Assembly (NCBI RefSeq): GCF_035825295.1
Contig: NZ_JAYMGI010000002.1
Coordinates: 6,772,001 to 6,836,000 of the forward strand
From: Actinacidiphila sp. DG2A-62
Lineage (GTDB): Bacteria > Actinomycetota > Actinomycetes > Streptomycetales > Streptomycetaceae
Direction of reading: 5' to 3'
DNA: 64,000 nucleotides
Shown here: positions 1-8,492 of the stretch, one piece after another
Layout of the letters: the number at the start of each line of letters is the position of its first letter
Position numbering within the stretch: the first letter of the stretch is position 1
Translations under genes and position numbers: made by a program
The notes under the pieces: model-generated
The model's database searches: none
What the model was told of the DNA's origin: nothing
Seen by the model: only the letters and a program-made list of their open reading frames with translations

Positions 1-7
1 CGCAGGT

Positions 8-59
8 CCCGGCCGGGGCGCCCACCCCGGCCGGGCCCGTGCGACGCCGGAGAGGCGTC
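8..59 (-). terminator. lexA terminator hairpins
   Basis: Two hairpins lie just past the lexA stop. The distal one (8-35) has a perfect 11-bp stem, CCCGGCCGGGG pairing with CCCCGGCCGGG across a 6-nt loop. The proximal one (43-59) has the 6-bp stem GACGCC/GGCGTC and a 5-nt loop. There is no U tract, which is usual for Streptomyces terminators. Confidence 0.6.
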
Positions 60-69
60 CCGCTCCGGC

Positions 70-849
70 TCAGACGCGGCGCAGGACCGCCACCACCTTG
101 CCGAGGATGGTCGCCTCGTCACCCGCGATGGGCTGGTACGCCGCGTTGTGCGGGAGCAGCCACACATGACCGTTGTCCCGCTTGAAGCGCTTCACCGTGG
201 CCTCGCCGTCGAGCATCGCCGCGACGATGTCGCCGTTCTCCGCGACCGGCTGGCGGCGTACCGTCACCCAGTCCCCGTCGCAGATGGCGGCCTCGATCAT
301 CGAGTCGCCGACCACCTTGAGCACGAACAGCTCGCCGTCGCCGACCAGCTGCCGGGGCAGCGGGAAGACGTCCTCGACCGACTCCTCGGCGAGGATCGGG
401 CCGCCTGCCGCGATCCGGCCGACCAGGGGGACGTACGAGGCCGACGGCTTGCCCGTGGTGTCGGTCGGCTGCGGGTGGCCCGCGTCCGAGGCGCGCACCT
501 CGTACGCGCGCGGCCGGTGCGGGTCCCGCCGCAGGAAACCCTTGCGCTCCAGCGCCATCAGCTGGTGGGCCACCGAGGAGGTGCTGGACAGGCCGACGGC
601 CTGGCCGATCTCCCGCATGGACGGCGGGTACCCGCGGCGCTGCACCGAGTCCCTGATGACCTCGATGACGCGCCGCTGGCGCTCGGTGAGGCCGGAGCTG
701 TCCGCGCGAATACCCGGGGGCCGTCCGGGAAGCGCGCGGGCCGCCTTGGGGGCGTTGTCGTCGTTCATCACGTCCAAGCTGCCGATTCGGTCCGGGGAGC
801 GGTCATGGGCGTTGAGTGTGGCTGTGGCGCTCTCAGCGGCGGTGGTCAC
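70..849 (-). CDS. lexA: LexA, SOS-response repressor/autoprotease
   Basis: LexA represses DNA-damage genes and cleaves itself when RecA filaments form. The 259-aa protein has an N-terminal extension of about 50 residues typical of streptomycetes, a winged-helix DNA-binding domain (about 53-118, TERQRRVIEVIRDSV onward), a linker, and an S24 peptidase domain. The Ala148-Gly149 cleavage bond lies in RIAAGG; the catalytic Ser183 (GDSM) and Lys220 (ATVK) are present, so autocleavage should work. The GTG start at 849 has an AAGGGG ribosome site. It is transcribed away from nrdR, and two LexA-type boxes lie upstream (960-975 and 1025-1040), consistent with autoregulation. Confidence 0.97.
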   Translation of the reverse strand: MTTAAESATATLNAHDRSPDRIGSLDVMNDDNAPKAARALPGRPPGIRADSSGLTERQRRVIEVIRDSVQRRGYPPSMREIGQAVGLSSTSSVAHQLMALERKGFLRRDPHRPRAYEVRASDAGHPQPTDTTGKPSASYVPLVGRIAAGGPILAEESVEDVFPLPRQLVGDGELFVLKVVGDSMIEAAICDGDWVTVRRQPVAENGDIVAAMLDGEATVKRFKRDNGHVWLLPHNAAYQPIAGDEATILGKVVAVLRRV

Positions 850-959
850 GGCGGCCCCTTTTCACGATGTTCTCCACGTTCTCCCACCGCATGGACTGCG
901 GTCGGCCCGCTGGCGGCACGGGCAGTTAGTACAACGGTAGTGGGTTTCGAAAGGTTGCG

Positions 960-975
960 CCAAACACACGTTCGA
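960..975. promoter_or_regulatory. LexA (SOS) box, proximal to lexA
   Basis: CCAAACacacGTTCGA against the actinobacterial SOS box TCGAACnnnnGTTCGA: 10 of 12 fixed positions match, with a perfect right half-site. It lies about 110 bp upstream of the lexA start and overlaps a plausible -35. Confidence 0.65.
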
Positions 976-1024
976 GTGAATTTGCATAAATCCGCTGACG
1001 TGATCAAGGTACCGGGTGTATTGA

Positions 1025-1040
1025 TCGAATGGAAGTTCGA
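1025..1040. promoter_or_regulatory. LexA (SOS) box, distal
   Basis: TCGAATggaaGTTCGA matches 11 of the 12 fixed positions of TCGAACnnnnGTTCGA. It is a better match than the proximal site and starts 65 bp further from lexA. Confidence 0.6.
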
Positions 1041-1272
1041 TTCCCGAATTTCCCCCGGAAGCCCGAGCGGACCCCTGCGGCGACTCCGCCTCCCCGCGGG
1101 TGTCCCGCTCCCGAAGTGTGTCACCGCGCGCCCGGCGTGTTCACGGAAGCGCTTCTTCCGGTGGCCGCACACGCTCCGCGGCGTCTCGGGTCCGGTGCGT
1201 GTCCGCCGCGCCGCGATCGGCCGGGCATCGTGGCGACACGCCGCGAACGTTGGGGGGTGGTTGCGCGCCGAT

Positions 1273-1319
1273 CCCACATCTAGTGGTTAGATGGGACCCG
1301 GCCACCACAAGTTGTGGTC
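1273..1319 (+). promoter_or_regulatory. tandem NrdR boxes of the nrdRJ promoter
   Basis: Two 16-bp imperfect palindromes, CCCACATCTAGTGGTT (1273-1288) and ACCACAAGTTGTGGTC (1304-1319), are separated by 15 bp, so they start 31 bp apart, about three helical turns. This is the known arrangement of NrdR operators. A possible promoter (TTGCGC at 1261, TTAGAT at 1287-1292) is overlapped by box 1, with box 2 just downstream of the expected start, which suits repression of nrdRJ by NrdR. Confidence 0.85.
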
Positions 1320-1360
1320 GCGGACAAGGCTTTGGGAAGCTTGGAAGGAAGTGGAGAACC

Positions 1361-1879
1361 GTGCACTGCCCCTTCTGCCGGCACCCTGACAGCCGTGTCG
1401 TGGACAGCCGGACCACCGACGACGGCGCGTCCATCCGCCGTCGCCGCCAGTGTCCGGACTGCAACCGGCGCTTCACGACGGTCGAGACCGCGACCCTCAT
1501 GGTGATCAAGCGCAGCGGCGTCACCGAGCCCTTCAGTCGTAACAAGGTGATCGCCGGCGTGCGCAAGGCGTGCCAGGGGCGTCCCGTCACCGAGGACGCG
1601 CTCGCCCTGCTCGGGCAGCGCGTCGAGGAGGCGGTCAGGGCCACCGGCAGTGCCGAGCTGTCCACCCATGACGTGGGACTGGCCATACTCGGCCCGCTCC
1701 AGGACCTCGACCTGGTCGCGTACCTGCGCTTCGCGTCCGTCTACCGCGCCTTCGACTCGCTCGAGGACTTCGAGACGGCCATCACGGAACTGCGCGAGCA
1801 GTTGCCACCCCAAACCCCCGGCGGACTCGACGAGGATCTCGGGATCCCCGCGCCCGCCCCCGCGGCCGCGGCGGACTGA
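1361..1879 (+). CDS. nrdR: NrdR, ribonucleotide reductase repressor
   Basis: NrdR senses ATP/dATP and represses ribonucleotide reductase genes. The GTG start at 1361 follows GGAAGGAAGTGGAG and gives 172 aa beginning VHCPFC. A zinc ribbon uses Cys3, Cys6, Cys31 and Cys34, followed by the basic stretch IRRRRQ and the ATP-cone domain (about 49-139). The C-terminus is a short acidic then Ala/Pro-rich tail. It sits 154 bp upstream of nrdJ and probably shares its transcript. The tandem NrdR boxes upstream imply autoregulation. Confidence 0.96.
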   Translation: MHCPFCRHPDSRVVDSRTTDDGASIRRRRQCPDCNRRFTTVETATLMVIKRSGVTEPFSRNKVIAGVRKACQGRPVTEDALALLGQRVEEAVRATGSAELSTHDVGLAILGPLQDLDLVAYLRFASVYRAFDSLEDFETAITELREQLPPQTPGGLDEDLGIPAPAPAAAAD

Positions 1880-2033
1880 GCCCGGCGGCACACCGGGCGG
1901 CGAAACGAGGCGAGCGCCGCCCGACGACTTGAACTTGCCGGAGCGCCATACGGGTGCGACGGCGGCAGACGACACACCGTGCCATGGGGAACAACCGGGC
2001 ACATCGGGGCGTTTACGCCCATAGGGAGGCGGC

Positions 2034-4967
2034 ATGACAGAGACGACGAGCGGTCCGGCACGCGGTTCACGGACCAAGGGCTCGAAGGCGGCCAAGGGCG
2101 TGCGGATCGAGCGCATCCACACCACCCCGGGTGTGCACCCGTACGACGAGGTGACGTGGGAGCACCGTGACGTCGTCATGACGAACTGGCGCGACGGCTC
2201 GATCAACTTCGAGCAGCGCGGCGTGGAGTTCCCCGACTTCTGGTCGGTGAACGCGGTCAACATCGTCACCAGCAAGTACTTCCGCGGCGCGGTCGGCACC
2301 CCGCAGCGCGAGAAGAGCCTGAAGCAGCTCATCGACCGCGTCGTGCTCACCTACCGCGCGGCCGGCGAGAAGCACGGCTACTTCGCCGGCCCCGCCGACG
2401 CCGAGATCTTCGAGCACGAGCTGACGTACGCCCTGCTCCACCAGGTCTTCAGCTTCAACTCGCCGGTGTGGTTCAACGTGGGCACCGCCCAGCCGCAGCA
2501 GGTCTCCGCCTGCTTCATCCTGTCCGTCGACGACTCCATGGAGTCGATCCTCGACTGGTACAAGGAAGAGGGCATGATCTTCAAGGGCGGCTCCGGCGCC
2601 GGCCTGAACCTCTCCCGCCTCCGCTCCTCCAAGGAGCTGCTCTCCTCCGGCGGCAACGCCTCCGGCCCGGTCTCCTTCATGCGCGGCGCCGACGCGTCGG
2701 CCGGCACCATCAAGTCGGGCGGCGCCACCCGCCGCGCCGCCAAGATGGTCGTCCTGGACGTCGACCACCCGGACGTCGAGGCGTTCATCGAGACCAAGGT
2801 CAAGGAGGAGGAGAAGATCCGCGCCCTGCGCGACGCGGGCTTCGACATGGACCTCGGCGGTGACGACATCACCTCCGTGCAGTACCAGAACGCCAACAAC
2901 TCCGTCCGGGTCAACGACGAGTTCATGAAGGCGTACGAGTCCGGCTCCTCCTTCGGGCTGCGCGCCCGCAAGAACCACGAGGTCATCGAAGAGGTCGACG
3001 CCAGGGCGCTGTTCCGCAAGCTGGCCGAGGCGGCGTGGGCCTGCGCCGACCCGGGCATCCAGTACGACGACACGATCAACCGCTGGCACACCTCGCCCGA
3101 GTCGGGCCGGATCACCGCCTCCAACCCGTGCAGCGAGTACATGCACCTGGACAACTCCAGCTGCAACCTCGCCTCCCTGAACCTGCTGAAGTTCCTGCGC
3201 GACGACGGCAAGGGCAACCAGACCTTCGAGGCCGAGCGGTTCGCCAAGGTCGTCGAGCTGGTCATCACCGCGATGGACATCTCGATCTGCTTCGCCGACT
3301 TCCCGACCGAGAAGATCGGCGAGACCACCCGCGCCTTCCGCCAGCTCGGCATCGGCTACGCCAACCTGGGCGCGCTGCTCATGGCCACCGGCCACGCCTA
3401 CGACTCCGACGGCGGCCGCGCCCTGGCGGGCGCCATCACCTCGCTGATGACCGGCACGTCGTACAAGCGCTCTGCCGAACTGGCCGCCGTCGTCGGCCCG
3501 TACGACGGCTACGCCCGTAACGCCGACGCCCACAAGCGCGTCATGAAGCAGCACTCGGACGCCAACAAGGCGGCCCGGCGGATGGACGACCTGGACACCC
3601 CGGTCTGGGCGGCGGCCACCGAGGCCTGGCAGGACGTGCTCCGGCTCGGCGAGAAGAACGGTTTCCGCAACGCCCAGGCGTCCGTGCTCGCGCCCACCGG
3701 CACCATCGGCCTGATGATGGACTGCGACACCACCGGCGTCGAACCCGACCTGGCCCTGGTCAAGTTCAAGAAGCTGGTCGGCGGCGGCTCGATGCAGATC
3801 GTCAACAACACGGTGCCCACGGCGCTGCGCCGGCTCGGCTACCAGGAGGAGCAGATCGAGGCGATCGTCGCCCACATCGCCGAGCACGGCAATGTGATCG
3901 ACGCGCCCGGCCTGAAGCCCGAGCACTACGAGGTGTTCGACTGCGCCATGGGCGAGCGGGCGATCTCCGCGATGGGCCACGTCCGGATGATGGCGGCGGC
4001 CCAGCCGTTCCTGTCCGGCGCCATCTCCAAGACGGTCAACCTGCCCGAGACCGCGACCGTCGAGGAGGTGGAGGAGGTCTACTACGAGGGCTGGAAGCTC
4101 GGCCTGAAGGCCCTCGCCATCTACCGCGACAACTGCAAGGTCGGGCAGCCGCTGTCGGCCAAGAAGAAGGACGGCGACAAGGCCGGCGCCGAGGGGAGCG
4201 AGGAGTCCCGCGCCGCCGCCGAGGCGCCCGCGCAGGTCGAGAAGGTCGTCGAGTACCGCCCGGTCCGCAAGCGCCTGCCCAAGGGCCGCCCCGGCATCAC
4301 CACGTCCTTCACCGTCGGCGGCGCCGAGGGCTACATGACGGCCAACTCCTACCCGGACGACGGCCTGGGCGAGGTCTTCCTGAAGATGTCCAAGCAGGGC
4401 TCGACCCTGGCCGGCATGATGGACGCCTTCTCCATCGCCGTCTCGGTCGGCATGCAGTACGGCGTCCCGCTGGAGACGTACGTCTCGAAGTTCACCAACA
4501 TGCGCTTCGAGCCGGCCGGCCTCACCGACGACCCGGACGTGCGGATGGCGCAGTCGATCGTCGACTACATCTTCCGCCGTCTGGCGCTGGACTTCCTGCC
4601 CTTCGAGACCCGCTCGGCCCTCGGCATCCACTCCGCCGAGGAGCGCCAGCGGCACCTGGACACCGGCTCCTACGAGGCCGCCGAGGACGAGGTGGACGTC
4701 GAGGGCCTGGCCCAGTCGGCGCCGCGCGAGGTCGAGTCCCGCAAGCCGCTGTCGGTGGCCAAGCCCGCCGCCGAGTCGGAGGCCGACGCCGATGTCGCGA
4801 CGGCCGCGCCCGCGCCCAAGGAGGCCCACAACTCCACGGAGCTGCTGGAGATCCAGCTCGGGCTGAACGCCGACGCCCCGCTCTGCTTCTCCTGCGGCAC
4901 CAAGATGCGCCGCGCCGGAAGCTGCTACCTGTGCGAGGGCTGCGGCTCCACCAGCGGCTGCAGCTGA
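2034..4967 (+). CDS. nrdJ: vitamin B12-dependent class II ribonucleotide reductase
   Basis: NrdJ makes deoxyribonucleotides using adenosylcobalamin to generate a thiyl radical, so it needs no oxygen. The 977-aa protein has the reductase barrel with the redox pair Cys160 (SACFI) and Cys377 (SSCNLAS), and the radical Cys366 with Glu368 in NPCSEYM. The C-terminal tail carries several CxxC pairs (CFSCG, CYLCEGCG), as expected for the zinc-bound tail that relays reducing equivalents. An acidic, Ala-rich linker (about 865-940) precedes the tail. The ATG has a GGGAGG site. It follows nrdR; a 14-bp hairpin follows the stop. Confidence 0.97.
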   Translation: MTETTSGPARGSRTKGSKAAKGVRIERIHTTPGVHPYDEVTWEHRDVVMTNWRDGSINFEQRGVEFPDFWSVNAVNIVTSKYFRGAVGTPQREKSLKQLIDRVVLTYRAAGEKHGYFAGPADAEIFEHELTYALLHQVFSFNSPVWFNVGTAQPQQVSACFILSVDDSMESILDWYKEEGMIFKGGSGAGLNLSRLRSSKELLSSGGNASGPVSFMRGADASAGTIKSGGATRRAAKMVVLDVDHPDVEAFIETKVKEEEKIRALRDAGFDMDLGGDDITSVQYQNANNSVRVNDEFMKAYESGSSFGLRARKNHEVIEEVDARALFRKLAEAAWACADPGIQYDDTINRWHTSPESGRITASNPCSEYMHLDNSSCNLASLNLLKFLRDDGKGNQTFEAERFAKVVELVITAMDISICFADFPTEKIGETTRAFRQLGIGYANLGALLMATGHAYDSDGGRALAGAITSLMTGTSYKRSAELAAVVGPYDGYARNADAHKRVMKQHSDANKAARRMDDLDTPVWAAATEAWQDVLRLGEKNGFRNAQASVLAPTGTIGLMMDCDTTGVEPDLALVKFKKLVGGGSMQIVNNTVPTALRRLGYQEEQIEAIVAHIAEHGNVIDAPGLKPEHYEVFDCAMGERAISAMGHVRMMAAAQPFLSGAISKTVNLPETATVEEVEEVYYEGWKLGLKALAIYRDNCKVGQPLSAKKKDGDKAGAEGSEESRAAAEAPAQVEKVVEYRPVRKRLPKGRPGITTSFTVGGAEGYMTANSYPDDGLGEVFLKMSKQGSTLAGMMDAFSIAVSVGMQYGVPLETYVSKFTNMRFEPAGLTDDPDVRMAQSIVDYIFRRLALDFLPFETRSALGIHSAEERQRHLDTGSYEAAEDEVDVEGLAQSAPREVESRKPLSVAKPAAESEADADVATAAPAPKEAHNSTELLEIQLGLNADAPLCFSCGTKMRRAGSCYLCEGCGSTSGCS

Positions 4968-4974
4968 TCGCGCC

Positions 4975-5009
4975 GGGACCGCGCCGGGCGCCCTGCCCGG
5001 CGCGGTCCC
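4975..5009 (+). terminator. nrdJ terminator
   Basis: A perfect 14-bp stem, GGGACCGCGCCGGG (4975-4988) with CCCGGCGCGGTCCC (4996-5009), closes a 7-nt loop directly after the nrdJ stop. Confidence 0.8.
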
Positions 5010-5066
5010 GCGTACGGCCGACCGACGTCGTGGAGCGAGGACGAGAGCGAGGACGAGGGGGCTCGG

Positions 5067-5819
5067 ATGGACATCCGGTACGTGGGCGGTCCGACCGCCG
5101 TCATCGGCATCGGCGGGCTGCGGCTGCTCACCGACCCGACGTTCGACGAGCCGGGGGAGTATCCCATCGGCTCGCGGGCCCTCACCAAGACCGCGGGCCC
5201 GGCCGTGCCCGCGGACGGGATCGGCCCGGTCGACGCGGTGCTGCTCTCCCACGACCAGCACCCGGACAACCTCGACCGCTCCGGGCGCGCCCTGCTGTCG
5301 GACGTGCCGCTGGTGCTGTCCACCGCCGCGGCCCGCGACCGGCTGCACGGCGCGGTGCGGGCGCTGCCGACCTGGCAGCACGTCGACCTGCCCCGACCGG
5401 GCGGCGGAACGCTGCGGGTGACCGGCGTGCCCGCGCTGCACGGCCCGCCCGGCAGCGAGCGCATCGTCGGCGAGGTCACCGGATTCGTCCTCGCCGGGCA
5501 GGACCTGCCGACCGTCTACGTCAGCGGGGACAACGCCTCGCTCGACCATGTGCGGGCCGTCGCCGAGCGGCTCGGACCCGTCGACGTCGCGCTGCTCTTC
5601 GCGGGCGCGGCCAGGACGGCGCTGGTGCCGGACGCCCCGCTCACCCTGACCAGCGAGCAGGCCGCCGCGGTGCTCGGCGCGCCGCAGGTCGTGCCGCTGC
5701 ACTTCGAGCACTGGGCGCACTTCACCCAGGACGGTGACAGCCTGGAGGCGGCCTTCGCCGCGGCGGGCCTGGCCGACCGGCTGCACCGCCTGCGGCCGGG
5801 AGACGCCGTCACGCTCTGA
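5067..5819 (+). CDS. MBL-fold metallo-hydrolase (UlaG-like)
   Basis: A 250-aa metallo-beta-lactamase-fold protein beginning MDIRYVGGPTAVI, as in UlaG/RNase Z-like hydrolases. The metal motif reads SHDQHPDNLD instead of the textbook HxHxDH: the second and last positions differ, so metal binding may be altered or this may be a subfamily variant. A distal histidine cluster (PLHFEHWAHF, about 211-220) is intact. The substrate cannot be read from the sequence. The ATG follows GAGCGAGGACGAGGGGG. It is separated from nrdJ by a terminator, so it is likely its own unit. Confidence 0.85.
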   Translation: MDIRYVGGPTAVIGIGGLRLLTDPTFDEPGEYPIGSRALTKTAGPAVPADGIGPVDAVLLSHDQHPDNLDRSGRALLSDVPLVLSTAAARDRLHGAVRALPTWQHVDLPRPGGGTLRVTGVPALHGPPGSERIVGEVTGFVLAGQDLPTVYVSGDNASLDHVRAVAERLGPVDVALLFAGAARTALVPDAPLTLTSEQAAAVLGAPQVVPLHFEHWAHFTQDGDSLEAAFAAAGLADRLHRLRPGDAVTL

Positions 5820-5911
5820 CCGCCGCCTGGGCGGCCCGGACCACGCCGTCGCGTGCCGGCGGCCCGCCGAAGTCGGTCGGTCGGCGTCTCCGGCACCACT
5901 ACGATGGCGCG

Positions 5912-6517
5912 GTGTTGGTGAAGTGGATACGCTGCGGCGTCGTCGACCGGCCGGGTTTCGACCGTGCGCAGCGCCGGTGGGCCGCCCTGCGGGAGCAGCC
6001 AGGGTTCTGCGGTCAGGGCGGCGGCTGGAGCAGGTCGCAGCCGGGGGTGGCGCACCTCTTCGGGTTCTGGGACGGGCGGCGCTCGTACGACGCGTTCATG
6101 GCCGGACCGCACGACGGCATCGCGGCCGGCCAGGAGGGCACCTTCGAGATGCTCGGCGCCCGGCTCTTCGAACACCGTCTGGACGTGAAGGTCGGCTTCC
6201 AGCCGCTCTTCGCCGACGCCGATCTGCTGCGGGTCGCGCTGTGCAAGGTGCGGCCGGGACACGCCGACCACTTCACCCTGATGCAGCAGCGGGTGTGGAA
6301 CCCCGCGATGGCGGGCTCCCCGGGGATGCTGCGCGGCTTCTTCGGGCAGGACAGCGGCGACGACTTCCTGGTGCTGTCCCTGTGGGACACGGCCACCGAG
6401 CACGGCAAGTACCGCGAGACGGCGGTCTCCCGGCTGTCCGAGCGCGCCGAACTGGACGCGGACGTGCTCTCGGTCGCCGGCGACGTCGTCGACGTGGTCG
6501 GGGCCTGGACGGTCTGA
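5912..6517 (+). CDS. DUF4937 family protein (dimeric alpha-beta barrel-like)
   Basis: A 201-aa protein beginning VLVKWIRCGVVD, which I recognise as the DUF4937 family. Two similar halves (about 1-100 and 105-201), each a short beta-alpha-beta layout with an aromatic-rich strand (LFGFWDG and LVLSLWD), suggest a duplicated ABM-like fold. No function is known. A -10-like TACGAT (5900-5905) ends 6 nt before the GTG and there is no Shine-Dalgarno, so the mRNA is probably leaderless. The stop codon lies inside the first unit of a tandem repeat. Confidence 0.8.
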   Translation: MLVKWIRCGVVDRPGFDRAQRRWAALREQPGFCGQGGGWSRSQPGVAHLFGFWDGRRSYDAFMAGPHDGIAAGQEGTFEMLGARLFEHRLDVKVGFQPLFADADLLRVALCKVRPGHADHFTLMQQRVWNPAMAGSPGMLRGFFGQDSGDDFLVLSLWDTATEHGKYRETAVSRLSERAELDADVLSVAGDVVDVVGAWTV

Positions 6518-6609
6518 GCCCCGACCGGGGCTTGGACGGTCTGGGCCGACGGGGCTTGGACGGCTGGGCCCCGGCCGTGGCTTGGACGGTCTGGGCCCCG
6601 ACCGGGGCT
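6506..6609. repeat. tandem repeat, four 24-27-bp units
   Basis: Units at 6506-6532, 6533-6556, 6557-6582 and 6583-6609 each begin TGGACGG and end GGGGCT or GTGGCT. Most carry a small hairpin of type GCCCCgaccGGGGC. The first unit contains the stop codon of the DUF4937 gene; the last ends 41 bp before the phosphatase start. The array could act as a multi-hairpin terminator or be simple slippage expansion. Confidence 0.85.
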
Positions 6610-6650
6610 GCCGCGTGGAGATCGGCGCGGCAGGCCCTAGGCTGGCACTT

Positions 6651-7313
6651 ATGGGACGACCCCGCCGTATCGTGCTCATCCGCCACGGCGAGTCCCAGGG
6701 CAACGAGGACGACACCATCTACCAGCGGGTGCCGGACCACGCACTGGAACTCACCGCCAACGGACTCTCCCAGGCCAAGCACGCCGGGGCGGTGCTGCGC
6801 GAGGTCTTCGGCGAGGAGCGGGTGCAGGCGTTCGTCTCCCCCTACCGGCGCACCTGGCGGACCTACCGGGCGCTCGGCCTCGACCCGCGGCTGGTCCAGG
6901 CCCGCGAGGAGCCGCGGCTGCGCGAGCAGGACTGGGGCAACTGGCAGGACGTGGACGACATCCACCGCCAGCGCAAGGCCCGCGACGCCTACGGGCATTT
7001 CTTCTACCGCTTCGCGATGGGGGAGAGCGGTGCCGACGTCTACGACCGCGTCGGGTCCTTCCTGGAGACGCTTTACCGGGCCTTCGACAAGCCGGACTTC
7101 CCGCCGAACGTGCTGCTGGTGACGCACGGCCTGACCATGCGGCTGTTCTGCATGCGCTGGTTCCACTGGACGGTCGAGGAGTTCGAGACGCTGTCGAACC
7201 CGGCCAACGCGGAGACGCGGATGCTGCTGCTCACCGACTCCGGGCGGTACGTCCTGGACCGCCCCTTCGAACGCTGGGGCACCCCCGGCCCGCCCGGCGG
7301 CGGCCTCGGCTGA
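6651..7313 (+). CDS. histidine phosphatase family protein
   Basis: A 220-aa phosphoglycerate-mutase-like phosphatase. The catalytic RHGES motif is at about 10-14, and the second histidine sits in VTHGLTMRL. The conserved Arg and Glu (SPYRRTWRT, EEPRLREQDWG) are present. It probably removes phosphate from a small molecule; the substrate is unknown. ATG 6651 was chosen because the upstream codons read through the tandem repeat and TAGGCT (6638-6643) lies 7 nt before it with no Shine-Dalgarno, the pattern of a leaderless transcript. Confidence 0.92.
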   Translation: MGRPRRIVLIRHGESQGNEDDTIYQRVPDHALELTANGLSQAKHAGAVLREVFGEERVQAFVSPYRRTWRTYRALGLDPRLVQAREEPRLREQDWGNWQDVDDIHRQRKARDAYGHFFYRFAMGESGADVYDRVGSFLETLYRAFDKPDFPPNVLLVTHGLTMRLFCMRWFHWTVEEFETLSNPANAETRMLLLTDSGRYVLDRPFERWGTPGPPGGGLG

Positions 7314-7388
7314 GCACGCCGCGCCGAGGTGACGTCCGGCACTTGTGGATTGACCGGGAACGGACTGAATGCCAGAGTTCTCCGCGCC

Positions 7389-8420
7389 ATGACCGCTGAC
7401 ACCCCGACCTCCGGACGTTCCGGAGCCGCCGATACCTCCGGAGTCACCGACACCTCCGGAGTCACCGAAACCTCCGGAATCTCCGAGAAATCCAGCTCTT
7501 CCGGAACCTCCGCGGCTCCCGAAGCATCGGAGGCCGCCGAGCGTCTCGGCCGCGCCCTGTCCAGCCTGTGCGGGCTGGCCGTCGGCGACGCCCTGGGATC
7601 GCAGTTCTTCGTCCCCGCCAACCACGCCGCGCTGCTCGACGGCGACCTGCCGCCCGGGCCGTGGCAGTGGACCGACGACACGGAGATGGCCTGCTCGGTC
7701 GTCGCCGTCCTCGCCCGGTACGGCCGCGTCGACCAGGACGCCCTGGCCCGGTCGTTCGCCGAGCACCACGACTTCGACCGCGGCTACGGCCCGGCCGTCA
7801 ACCGGATGCTCCGGCAGATCCGGCAGGAGGGCGCCGACTGGCGGGAACTGGCCGCCGCGCTCTTCGACGGCCAGGGCTCCTGGGGGAACGGCGCCGCGAT
7901 GCGGGTCGCCCCGCTCGGTGCGTGGTACGCGGACGATCCGGCCCAGGCCACCCACCAGGCGGAGATCTCGGCCTACACCACGCACCAGCACCGCGAGGCG
8001 GTGGCCGGCGCGATGGCCGTCGCCGCAGCGGCGGCGCTCGTCGCCGATCCGCACGGCCCGCACGCCCCGGACGCACTGCTGGCGGCCGTGCTGGACCTGG
8101 TGCCGCGCAGTGCCGTGCACGCCGGGGTGCGCCGGGCCGCGGACATGCTCGACTACGACGACGTCGCGACGGTGGCCGCGGTGCTCGGATGCGGCCGCCG
8201 CACCAGCGCCCACGACACCGTCCCGTTCGCGCTGTGGTCCGCGGCCTGTCATCTCGACGACTACGAGCGGGCGTTCTGGACCACCGCGCGCGCCGGCGGC
8301 GACGTCGACACCACGTGCGCCATCGTCGGCGGGATCGTCGCGGCGCGGCCGGGCGGCAGCCCGCCGGCGACCTGGACGGATCGGACCGAAAGCCTCCCCG
8401 GATGGGCCCTGCCGTCCTGA
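7389..8420 (+). CDS. ADP-ribosylglycohydrolase family protein
   Basis: An enzyme of the DraG/ARH family, which removes ADP-ribose from proteins or related adducts using a binuclear metal site. After a variable Ser/Thr-rich N-terminus built from repeated TSGVT units (about residues 16-45), the catalytic domain starts GRALSSLCGLAVGDALGS. The metal ligands are WTDDTEM near the start and GGDVDT near the end. ATG 7389 gives 343 aa; a start 20 codons upstream is possible. The repeat units are also repeated at DNA level (ACCTCCGGAGTCACCGA). The target is not evident. Confidence 0.9.
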   Translation: MTADTPTSGRSGAADTSGVTDTSGVTETSGISEKSSSSGTSAAPEASEAAERLGRALSSLCGLAVGDALGSQFFVPANHAALLDGDLPPGPWQWTDDTEMACSVVAVLARYGRVDQDALARSFAEHHDFDRGYGPAVNRMLRQIRQEGADWRELAAALFDGQGSWGNGAAMRVAPLGAWYADDPAQATHQAEISAYTTHQHREAVAGAMAVAAAAALVADPHGPHAPDALLAAVLDLVPRSAVHAGVRRAADMLDYDDVATVAAVLGCGRRTSAHDTVPFALWSAACHLDDYERAFWTTARAGGDVDTTCAIVGGIVAARPGGSPPATWTDRTESLPGWALPS

Positions 8421-8452
8421 ACCCGAGGGCACGCGGCCTTTTCCACGACCCC

Positions 8453-8483
8453 TTGTGGACGGCCGAATCGCCCGGGGTAGGCT
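8453..8483 (+). promoter_or_regulatory. rnhB promoter
   Basis: TTGTGG (8453-8458), a 19-bp spacer, then TAGGCT (8478-8483), matching the Streptomyces vegetative -10 TAGRRT. The expected start point is within about 3 nt of the rnhB ATG. Confidence 0.5.
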
Positions 8484-8492
8484 GAGGCTGTC

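Larger units (their letters stand above)
850..1360. other. lexA-nrdR divergent control region
   Basis: About 510 bp without a gene. It holds two LexA-type boxes on the lexA side and two NrdR boxes on the nrdR side. A possible lexA promoter on the minus strand reads TTGGCG, 18 nt, TACCGT, with the -35 overlapping the 960-975 box. Short open frames here are GC-driven noise. Confidence 0.7.

Noticed and set aside
2067..5786. A 1239-aa open frame antisense to nrdJ
   Set aside because: High GC makes stop codons rare in one antisense frame; the translation is Gly/Arg/Ala/Leu-rich with no family motifs and fully opposes a well-supported gene.
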